A stretch of 5,264 nucleotides of DNA from UBA4655 sp044337015 (lineage in GTDB: Bacteria > Planctomycetota > Planctomycetia > Pirellulales > UBA1268): NCBI GenBank assembly GCA_044337015.1, contig JBIIOJ010000238.1:1-5264 (forward strand). The letters are read 5' to 3'. Below, piece by piece: positions 1 through 5,264 of the stretch. Each line of letters opens with the position of its first letter. Position 1 is the stretch's first letter. The translations under genes and the position numbers were made by a program. The notes beneath the pieces were generated by a model that saw only the letters and a program-made list of their open reading frames with translations, ran no database searches and had not been told where the DNA came from.

Positions 1-824
1 CCGACGATCTTGCCGAGCGTCGTGAGGTCGGGCTTCACGCCGAGAACCTCCTGCGCTCCGCCATACGCCAGCCGGAAGCCGGTCATCACCTCGTCAAAGA
101 CGAGCAGCGAGCCGTGCCGCTCGGTGAGCCGTCGGGCCGCGTCGAGAAACTCCCGCGACGGTTTCACGAGCCCCATATTTCCGACGACCGGCTCGAGAAG
201 CACGGCGGCGATCCGGTCCCCGCTCTCGCGAAAACAGTCCTCGAGGGCCTGCGGCTCGTTGTATTCCAGCACGAGCGTGTCCTTCGCCGTGCCCGACGTG
301 ATGCCTGGAGAGTCGGGCACCCCCAACGTCGCTGCCGAGGAGCCCGCGGCGACGAGCAGCGAATCGACGTGGCCGTGGTAGTTGCCGGCGAACTTCACGA
401 TTCGTTCGCGGCCCGTGAAGCCCCTCGCGAGCCTCACCGCGCTCATCGCCGCCTCGGTGCCGCTCGACACCATCCGTACCTTCTCGATCGAGGGCACGGC
501 CGCGATGATCCGCTCGGCCAGCCCGCTCTCCGCCTCCGTGGGAGCGCCGTAGCTCGTGCCCCGTTCGAGTGTCGCCTGGATCGCCGCGACGACCCGCGGA
601 TGCCGATGGCCGAGGATCATCGGGCCCCAGGAACCGATGTAGTCGAGGTAGCGGTTGCCGTCGATGTCGGTGATCCACTGGCCAGTGGCCGACGCAAAGA
701 AAATCGGCTCACCACCGACTGCGCCGAAGGCGCGGGCCGGCGAGTTCACACCCCCGGGTATGAGGCTCTTGGCACGGGCAAAGGCCTCGTGGCTGCGGCG
801 GCGGGTCGGTGTCGAATCGTTCAT
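1..824 (-). CDS. hemL: Glutamate-1-semialdehyde 2,1-aminomutase (HemL), C-terminus cut by the window edge
   Basis: PLP enzyme that converts glutamate-1-semialdehyde to 5-aminolevulinate, the last step of the C5 route to haem and other tetrapyrroles, in the cytoplasm. The 274 complete codons visible are the N-terminal part of a family usually about 430 residues long. They show the family opening LIPGGVNSPARAFG (residues 21-34), the cofactor phosphate-binding motif SSGTEA (120-125), YHGH (149-152), FDEVMTGFR (243-251, Asp244 expected to contact the PLP pyridine nitrogen) and LGKIV (270-274). Lys272 is the expected Schiff-base lysine, matching Lys265 of E. coli. The gene runs off the left edge just after that lysine. 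The ATG at 824-822 overlaps the stop of the upstream kinase gene as ATGA, which fixes the start and suggests translational coupling. A weak purine-rich GAGAGA lies 4 nt upstream. No frameshift is seen. A plain aminotransferase of the same fold is unlikely given the GGVNSPARAF signature. Confidence 0.96.
   Translation of the reverse strand, partial: MNDSTPTRRRSHEAFARAKSLIPGGVNSPARAFGAVGGEPIFFASATGQWITDIDGNRYLDYIGSWGPMILGHRHPRVVAAIQATLERGTSYGAPTEAESGLAERIIAAVPSIEKVRMVSSGTEAAMSAVRLARGFTGRERIVKFAGNYHGHVDSLLVAAGSSAATLGVPDSPGITSGTAKDTLVLEYNEPQALEDCFRESGDRIAAVLLEPVVGNMGLVKPSREFLDAARRLTERHGSLLVFDEVMTGFRLAYGGAQEVLGVKPDLTTLGKIV
821..824 (-). other. ATGA stop/start overlap joining the kinase gene to hemL
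   Basis: The kinase TGA (823-821) and the hemL ATG (824-822) share two bases. Such 4-base overlaps normally mean one mRNA and re-initiation by the terminating ribosome. The only visible ribosome binding sequence is a weak GAGAGA at 834-829, 4 nt before the ATG, which fits a start that relies on coupling. Confidence 0.9.
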
Positions 825-2668
825 CGAGTCTCTCGTGGCGGGGTTTCGGCGGGCGCGTCCTGGTCGAGCAGTCGGGCGGCCTCCCGCACCGCGTTGCGGG
901 CATGAGGACGGCCCACAAACAGTTGCACCACCGCCTCGAGGATCGCCGCGCGGCGCGTGAGCAATTCCTCCGCACGGAGCGGGTCGGCCTCCCGGGCGGC
1001 CTCGTCCGCGAGCAATCTCGCCTCGTCGAGCGCGGCCGCCAGCCGCTTCGCGTCATCCGCCCGCTCCGCCTCGGCCGCCTCGGAAAGTCGCTCTATCTGC
1101 CGCTCGACGAGCGCCTGCCAGATGTCGCCGTTGGCCCCCTGCAAGGTGTCGCCATCGGAGTGGAGCACGAGCCAAGCGCGGAGCGCGGCGATCCCCGCCG
1201 AGGGGCTCTCCTCTGCCCGCTCCATCGCGGCGAGGTAATCCCGCTGCGGCGAGTCGAGCTTCTCCCCCGAGCGACGCTGGGGCCTCCGAAGGTCGCGTTC
1301 CAGGTCGTCGATCTCGAGCCTCGCGGCGAGGCCCTTGATCCGATCGGCCCTCGGGTCTTCGCCGTGCCTCGCGAGAAACCTCCTGATCGAGGTCTCGGCG
1401 TCGCGGAGATCACCGCCGCCGTCGACGACCTTCATGATCCTCACGTACGACTCGTCGGCCGTCGGCGGCCGCAAGAGGGCATAGGCCGCGGCGGCGGCAG
1501 CGGCGACCATCCCGAGCGTGGCGAGCGACCGCACGATCGTTTGCGACCTGCCGATCCGACGGCGTCGCTCCTCCTCGAGGCGGGCGAGATTCTCGACCGT
1601 CGTGAACCGGTTCTGCCTCGCAGGCTCCACCCGCGTCGTCGCCACCTCCGTCGGGCTCGGGACATCGGTCGCCGCCCCACGGGCGGCCGGGCTCGTGGCC
1701 GTGCCGATCGTGGCGGCGAGGAGATCGACGTCGGGCCGCCCCTGCTCCGGAGCGGTTCGGTCAGTCGGGTCCCCCGCCGATCCTTTGGACCCGACTGCCA
1801 CCGTGCCGCCCCTCTCGCCTTTTTCAGCGGCCGGATCGACGTCTCCGACCGCCGAAACCGCATCGATCGCCTCGAGGAGCCGGGTGAGCACCAGTGCCGT
1901 CGCCGGCCGGCCCGCAGGATCCTTGGCGAGCAGGCGGTCGATCAATTCATCGAGGGCGGGTGGAACGTCCTTGGCCACCGTGGCGACCCGCGGCGCCGGA
2001 GCAGTCTGGTGCTGCTCAATGACTTCGATCATCGAGCTTCCGCGGAACGGCGGATGACCGGCGAGCATCGCGAACATCGACGCCCCGAGCGCGTAGAAGT
2101 CCACCCGGTGGTCCGTCGGCCGGCCCGCCGCCTGCTCCGGCGCCATGTACTGCGCCGTGCCGACGACACTGCCGTGGGCGGTCAGCGAAGAGTTGCCGAA
2201 GAGCTTCGCGATCCCGAAGTCGGCGAGCTTCGTCAAACCGTCGTCGCCGAGAAGGATGTTGGCAGGCTTGAGATCGCGATGCACGACCCCGTGGTCGTGC
2301 GCCACCTTGAGCGACCGGCTGATCGACGTCGCGATCCGGAGGGCTCGCCTCCAGTCGAGCGGACCCTCGCGACGGAGCACGTCCTCGACGCTCTTTCCTC
2401 GCACGAGTTCCATTGCGAAGTAGGGCATTCCCTCCTGCTCGCCGAACGCGAGCAAACGGACGATGCCCGGGTTAACGAGGCCCTTGAGTGTCTCGATCTC
2501 CGCGAAGAACCGTCGACGGAGGCCGGCGTCGTCGGCGAGGTGGGAGGCGAGCGTCTTCAGGGCGACCTCCTGTCCACTCCCGGGATCAACTGCCTCGTAC
2601 ACCGACCCCATGCCACCGCGGCCGATGAGCTTCACGACGCGGTAGGGCCCGAATTGCTCCTGTCTCAT
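821..2668 (-). CDS. Membrane-anchored Hanks-type Ser/Thr protein kinase with an unassigned C-terminal tail
   Basis: A 615-residue kinase expected to phosphorylate Ser/Thr on proteins from the cytoplasmic side of the membrane. The kinase domain (about 8-265) has every key element: Gly-rich loop GRGGMGSV (16-23), VALK with Lys38, alpha-C Glu57, catalytic loop HRDLKPAN (130-137, Asp132), DFG (150-152), APE (176-178) and DFYALG (190-195). It should therefore be active. A Pro/Ala/Thr-rich linker (about 270-355) leads to a charged stretch ending RRRR (368-371), then a short Ala-rich hydrophobic segment (about 380-399), probably one membrane span with the kinase inside. The last ~215 residues are charged and helical, with Glu/Ala/Arg-rich coiled-coil-like runs and a faintly TPR-like look. 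I recognise no ligand-binding (PASTA, WD40) domain there. The start at 2668 sits just before FGPYRVVKLIGRGG. The frame stays open to 2842, but that extension looks non-coding and would cross the divergent promoter. No clear Shine-Dalgarno is seen. It is followed directly by hemL with an ATGA overlap. Confidence 0.93.
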   Translation of the reverse strand: MRQEQFGPYRVVKLIGRGGMGSVYEAVDPGSGQEVALKTLASHLADDAGLRRRFFAEIETLKGLVNPGIVRLLAFGEQEGMPYFAMELVRGKSVEDVLRREGPLDWRRALRIATSISRSLKVAHDHGVVHRDLKPANILLGDDGLTKLADFGIAKLFGNSSLTAHGSVVGTAQYMAPEQAAGRPTDHRVDFYALGASMFAMLAGHPPFRGSSMIEVIEQHQTAPAPRVATVAKDVPPALDELIDRLLAKDPAGRPATALVLTRLLEAIDAVSAVGDVDPAAEKGERGGTVAVGSKGSAGDPTDRTAPEQGRPDVDLLAATIGTATSPAARGAATDVPSPTEVATTRVEPARQNRFTTVENLARLEEERRRRIGRSQTIVRSLATLGMVAAAAAAAYALLRPPTADESYVRIMKVVDGGGDLRDAETSIRRFLARHGEDPRADRIKGLAARLEIDDLERDLRRPQRRSGEKLDSPQRDYLAAMERAEESPSAGIAALRAWLVLHSDGDTLQGANGDIWQALVERQIERLSEAAEAERADDAKRLAAALDEARLLADEAAREADPLRAEELLTRRAAILEAVVQLFVGRPHARNAVREAARLLDQDAPAETPPRETR

Positions 2669-2771
2669 GACCGTCGAGTGTAGTCGAGCCCGGGCCGCCG
2701 GCGGACCTCTCCCCCTTTGGACCGTGAGCAGACAGAATCGGGTCTTGCCCCGAGGCCCCGAGACGTTGCCG
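2669..2771. promoter_or_regulatory. Divergent intergenic region between the kinase and MmgE/PrpD genes
   Basis: This 103-bp spacer between two outward-facing start codons must hold, or sit just downstream of, the promoters of both units. It contains two adjoining self-complementary blocks, GCCCGGGC (2688-2695) and CCGCCGGCGG (2695-2704), and a pyrimidine run on the plus strand (2706-2718). I found no convincing -35/-10 pair. TTGGAC (2717-2722) lacks a suitable -10. The minus-strand TACACT (2682-2677) lies only about 8 nt before the kinase start, which would imply a nearly leaderless transcript. The role as a promoter region rests on geometry, not on a recognised motif. Confidence 0.5.
2747..2762 (+). 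repeat. Perfect tandem 8-bp repeat before the MmgE/PrpD gene
   Basis: GCCCCGAG occurs twice, directly abutting, at 2747-2754 and 2755-2762, ending 9 nt before the ATG at 2772. It could be part of the leader or a protein-binding site. In sequence this GC-rich it could also be chance. Confidence 0.6.
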
Positions 2772-4295
2772 ATGCCCCCCGGACGAACCATCCTCCTTTC
2801 GCGAGCGACGAACCAGGCCCGTGGTCTCGCGGAATACGCCATCGACTTCCTTGCGGGCCGGCTCGGAAGCCCTTCGGCCGCGACGCTCGAACTGCTCGAG
2901 CGATTCCACGTCGACAGCGTCGGCTGCGGGGTATCGGCGATCGCGGCGGCCGCGCGGGCGCCGACGGTGCTGCGGCGGATGGCGCTGCGTCAGTCGCCCG
3001 CCGTTGGCTCGGCCGGCGGCATCTGCTTCGGGTCGCGGCGGCCGGTGAACGTGGCCGCGGCGGTCGCGGCCAACGCTTCGGCCGTGCGGGAATGGGACTC
3101 TAACGGCACGAACTTCGGCTACGACCCGGCGACGGGAAGGACGGCAGGTGAGTTCGGCCACAACGACTACTATCCGGCGGCGATTGCCGCGGCCCGGCTC
3201 GCGGGCCTCGACGGCGACCGCACACTGCGGCTGATGCTGCTCATCGACGAGATTCGTGGCCGGCTCGCGGAGGTGTTCGCGCTGCGGCGGTATTCAATCG
3301 ACCACGTCCACCATGGCGCGGTTGCGACTGCCGCGGCTTTCACAGCCGCCCTCGGCGGCACGGTCGACCAGGTCGAGTCGGCGGTCGGCCTCGTGGTGGC
3401 GCACTACGTTCCCTTTCGCGCGATCCGAGCGGGGGAGCAGCTCTCCGACTCGAAGGGGGCGTCGGCCGCGCTCGCGGCCGAGACGGCGATCGCGAGCGGC
3501 CTGCGGGCCCTCGAGGGTTTCGTCGGCCCGGCCGATATCTTTCGAAATCCCAAGGCGATCTACCGGCTGAACGAGCCCTGCGGCGACGGCGAGAGCCCGT
3601 TCGACCTCGAACTCGGCTGCGATGGCGACGCCTTCGCGATCCGCGGCATGCACTTCAAGCTCGGCCTTTACGAGCACCAGTCGGCGGGGGCGATCCAGTC
3701 GCTCGTGGATCTCTTTGCTGCGTCGCCCGAGGTCGCCCGAGACGTCGCGGGAATCCGCGCGATCCGTGTCACGATCTACGAGCCGGCCTACCGGATCATC
3801 GCGGATCCGGCGAAGCGGCGGCCGACCACGCGGCAGTCGGCCGACCACTCGCTCCCCTACATCCTCGCCCGAACGATCCTCAAGGCGGCGAGCGGCGCCC
3901 GGCCCGACTGGGACGGGCTCATGCTCCTGCCCGACGACTACGCAGACGCGGCGATCGCCGATCCCCGTATCTGTTCGCTCATCGATTCGATCGCGATCGA
4001 GCACGGCGGGTCGGAGTACGACGCCCTCTATCCCGACGGCATCCCGACCTCCGTCACGATCGACCATGCCTCGCTCGGCACGCTCTCACAGGGACTCGTT
4101 CGTTATCCGCTCGGGCACGCCCGGTCGCCCGCCGACGAGACGGCCCGGCTCGTCGACCTGAAGTTCCGTCGGCTCGTCGCCCCGGCCGTGGACGATCCCG
4201 AAAGGCTCGCGGAGCGGGTTAGGGTTGGCGGCAAGTCGGCTGAAGAGGTTGCGGAGCTCTATGCGTTTCCCATTCACGGGTGTGATCCCGGTTGA
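2772..4295 (+). CDS. MmgE/PrpD family protein (2-methylcitrate dehydratase-like)
   Basis: A 507-residue cytoplasmic protein of the MmgE/PrpD superfamily, which includes 2-methylcitrate dehydratase, cis-aconitate decarboxylase and related enzymes that eliminate water or CO2 from polycarboxylic acids. Supporting features are the N-terminal helix set ending FHVDSVGCGVSA (45-56), REWDSNGT (106-113), EFGHND (127-132), HGAVATAAAF (181-190), SDSKGASAALAA (225-236), HFKLGLYEHQSA (294-305) and the late signature TTRQSADHSLPYI (352-364). Lys228 and Lys296 are candidates for the family's conserved lysines. Length is near the family norm. The ATG at 2772 is preferred because homology-like sequence begins soon after it. 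An in-frame ATG at 2667 would add 35 low-complexity residues and overlap the divergent kinase start. The Shine-Dalgarno is weak. The gene overlaps truB by 35 bp, so the two probably form an operon. No methylcitrate synthase or methylisocitrate lyase is in the window, so the substrate stays open and no gene symbol is given. Confidence 0.87.
   Translation: MPPGRTILLSRATNQARGLAEYAIDFLAGRLGSPSAATLELLERFHVDSVGCGVSAIAAAARAPTVLRRMALRQSPAVGSAGGICFGSRRPVNVAAAVAANASAVREWDSNGTNFGYDPATGRTAGEFGHNDYYPAAIAAARLAGLDGDRTLRLMLLIDEIRGRLAEVFALRRYSIDHVHHGAVATAAAFTAALGGTVDQVESAVGLVVAHYVPFRAIRAGEQLSDSKGASAALAAETAIASGLRALEGFVGPADIFRNPKAIYRLNEPCGDGESPFDLELGCDGDAFAIRGMHFKLGLYEHQSAGAIQSLVDLFAASPEVARDVAGIRAIRVTIYEPAYRIIADPAKRRPTTRQSADHSLPYILARTILKAASGARPDWDGLMLLPDDYADAAIADPRICSLIDSIAIEHGGSEYDALYPDGIPTSVTIDHASLGTLSQGLVRYPLGHARSPADETARLVDLKFRRLVAPAVDDPERLAERVRVGGKSAEEVAELYAFPIHGCDPG
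4253..4256 (+). promoter_or_regulatory. Probable ribosome binding site of truB inside the MmgE/PrpD gene
   Basis: GGAG lies 4 nt before the ATG at 4261, and a second purine block GAAGAGG (4242-4248) lies 12 nt before it. Both are within the last codons of the upstream gene. They favour 4261 over an in-frame TTG at 4225, which would add 12 residues with no TruB-like sequence. Confidence 0.55.
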
Positions 4296-5136
4296 CAAGC
4301 CGAAGGGCGTCACGTCCCGCCGCGTCGTCGATGCCATTGCGAAGGCGCTCCGCACGAAGGCGGTCGGCCATGCTGGCACGCTCGACCCGCTGGCCGAGGG
4401 CGTCGTGGTCGTGCTCGTGGGGCATGCGACCCGGCTCATGGAGTTCGTGCAGGAGCTTCCGAAGCGGTACGTCGGCGGTTTCCTCCTCGGCCGCTCGAGC
4501 CCCTCGGACGACCTCGAGACGCCGGCCAAGATCGAGGCCGATCCGGTCGTGCCCGACGCCCACGACCTCGAGCGAGCACTGGAGGCGTTCACGGGCGACC
4601 TCCTCCAGCGGCCGTGCGACTACTCCGCCGTTCATGTCGACGGAAAGCGGGCCTACGACCTCGCCCGCAAGGGCCGCGCGGTTGAGATCCCGGCCAAGCC
4701 GATCCGGATCGATCGGCTCGCCGTCGTTGAATACGTCTGGCCGAGGCTCGTTCTCGACGTGACATGCTCGTCGGGTACGTTCATCCGCGCGCTTGGCCGC
4801 GATCTCGCGATTCACCTGGGCACCCGCGGCCTGATGGAGTCGCTCTCTCGCGAGTCGGTCGGGCCGTTCACCCGCCATTCATCGCTGCCGCTCGAGCGGT
4901 CTTTCGAGGCGGAAGGAGCGATGTTGCCGGCGGCCGCGGCCGTGCCACACCTGCCGCAGGTCGATCTCGATGACGACCGGCTTAGGCGGCTCACGCGGGG
5001 CATCATCGTGGACGTCGCGGAAGCCCGTGGCCACGCCGCCGCCGCGGCGATCGCCCCAGACGGCTCGCTCGTCGGCATCCTCCGGCCTCACGAGAGCGGC
5101 GGTCAGCGTCTCCGACCGAACTTTCTCGGGCAATGA
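4261..5136 (+). CDS. truB: tRNA pseudouridine(55) synthase TruB
   Basis: Isomerises U55 to pseudouridine in the T-loop of most tRNAs. The 291-residue protein has the TruB motifs in order: VDKPKGVTSRRVV (11-23); GHAGTLDPLAEG (37-48), where Asp42 is the expected catalytic aspartate (Asp48 in E. coli); PKRY (67-70); YSAVHVDGKRAYDLARKG (121-138); CSSGTFIRALGRDL (169-182), with the conserved Arg; and LSRESVGPFT (195-204). A short C-terminal PUA-like RNA-binding part (about 232-291) follows, so the length is slightly under the E. coli enzyme. Where many TruB proteins have a Thr-Asp-Thr/Ser-Asp run after the LG of the KRY segment, this one reads LGRSSPSDDLE (76-86), a small departure. The start codon lies 35 bp inside the upstream MmgE/PrpD gene, suggesting co-transcription. 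In many bacteria truB sits near rbfA, infB or ribF, none of which appears here. Confidence 0.97.
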   Translation: MRFPFTGVIPVDKPKGVTSRRVVDAIAKALRTKAVGHAGTLDPLAEGVVVVLVGHATRLMEFVQELPKRYVGGFLLGRSSPSDDLETPAKIEADPVVPDAHDLERALEAFTGDLLQRPCDYSAVHVDGKRAYDLARKGRAVEIPAKPIRIDRLAVVEYVWPRLVLDVTCSSGTFIRALGRDLAIHLGTRGLMESLSRESVGPFTRHSSLPLERSFEAEGAMLPAAAAVPHLPQVDLDDDRLRRLTRGIIVDVAEARGHAAAAAIAPDGSLVGILRPHESGGQRLRPNFLGQ

Positions 5137-5148
5137 GCCCTCACTGCC

Positions 5149-5156
5149 CTGATCAG
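5149..5156. other. Short convergent gap with a CTGATCAG palindrome, no clear terminator
   Basis: The gap between the truB stop and the msrA stop is only 31 bp (5137-5167). It contains the 8-bp palindrome CTGATCAG but no GC-rich stem of useful length and no T run on either strand. Either termination is Rho-dependent or the two transcripts run into each other. Confidence 0.4.
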
Positions 5157-5167
5157 TTCGTTCGCGC

Positions 5168-5264
5168 TCACCACTCGTGGAGCACGTGACAGTTGTAGCC
5201 GCCAGGATTCTTCACGAGATAGTCCTGGTGGTATCCCTCGGCCGGATAGAAGTCGGTCGCCTTG
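5168..5264 (-). CDS. msrA: Peptide-methionine (S)-S-oxide reductase MsrA, C-terminal fragment at the window edge
   Basis: Only the last 32 codons including the stop (TGA at 5170-5168) are in the window; the rest lies beyond the right edge. The visible sequence reads KATDFYPAEGYHQDYL then VKNPGGYNCHVLHEW. The FYPAE-YHQ-YL-KNP-GGY pattern is the characteristic MsrA C-terminal region, and the Cys in YNCH sits where many MsrA enzymes keep a resolving cysteine. MsrA reduces the S-epimer of methionine sulfoxide in proteins, usually recycled by thioredoxin. The active-site GCFWG motif would be near the N-terminus, outside the window, so completeness cannot be judged. The gene is convergent with truB and probably belongs to a separate transcription unit. 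Confidence 0.9.
   Translation of the reverse strand, partial: KATDFYPAEGYHQDYLVKNPGGYNCHVLHEW

Noticed and set aside
114..905. A 263-codon plus-strand open frame over hemL
   Set aside because: It is in register antisense to hemL and shows low-complexity Arg-rich sequence without family motifs.
809..2683. A 624-codon plus-strand open frame covering the kinase gene
   Set aside because: It is antisense and in codon register with the kinase. Stops there need TTA, CTA or TCA codons in the kinase, which are rare at this GC. The product is Arg/Pro-rich and resembles no protein, while the opposite strand encodes a complete kinase.
2667..2771. A 35-residue N-terminal extension of the MmgE/PrpD protein starting at 2667
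   Set aside because: Its start would overlap the kinase start codon. The extra residues are low in complexity and precede the normal family N-terminus.
2669..2842. A 58-residue N-terminal extension of the kinase starting at 2842
   Set aside because: It would run across the divergent spacer and into the MmgE/PrpD coding start. The extension has no kinase-like sequence, and the ATG at 2668 lies right before the kinase domain.
3294..4067. A 257-codon minus-strand open frame within the MmgE/PrpD gene
   Set aside because: It is in register antisense to that gene, with Arg/Asp-rich composition and no domain.
4219..4878. A 219-codon minus-strand open frame over truB
   Set aside because: It is in register antisense to truB, whose motifs are unambiguous on the plus strand.
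1..5264. CRISPR arrays, insertion sequences, tRNA or rRNA genes, phage or defence modules
   Set aside because: No repeat-spacer pattern, terminal inverted repeats, transposase motifs, tRNA-like folds or defence domains were seen. Nearly all bases are covered by ordinary genes.

Overview
The window is gene-dense, very GC-rich bacterial chromosome, roughly two thirds G+C by eye, with a strong preference for G or C at third codon positions. It holds five protein genes and no RNA gene, mobile element or CRISPR array. A transmembrane Hanks-type Ser/Thr kinase with a long extracytoplasmic tail, an MmgE/PrpD-family protein and a TruB with a slightly unusual loop together suggest a planctomycete (Pirellulales-like). 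This is inferred from gene style and is not proven by any marker in the window.

Layout: two minus-strand genes fill the left half. A membrane-anchored Ser/Thr protein kinase (821-2668) is followed without a gap by hemL, glutamate-1-semialdehyde 2,1-aminomutase (824 down to the left edge, where it is cut). The kinase stop and the hemL start share an ATGA, so the two are probably co-transcribed and translationally coupled. A divergent spacer of about 100 bp (2669-2771) separates this unit from a plus-strand pair: an MmgE/PrpD-family protein (2772-4295) and truB, tRNA pseudouridine-55 synthase (4261-5136), which overlap by 35 bp. The last 97 bases hold the C-terminal end of a convergent minus-strand msrA (methionine sulfoxide reductase A).

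Functionally the genes are a housekeeping mixture: tetrapyrrole synthesis, signalling, a carboxylic-acid dehydratase/decarboxylase-type enzyme, tRNA modification and oxidative protein repair. The left pair could link a membrane kinase to haem supply, but only gene arrangement supports that. I do not see a convincing new system. The points most worth checking are the kinase-hemL coupling, the unassigned kinase tail, and the altered active-site segment of the MmgE/PrpD protein. Every other long open frame I looked at is an antisense frame in codon register with one of these genes, as expected at this base composition.
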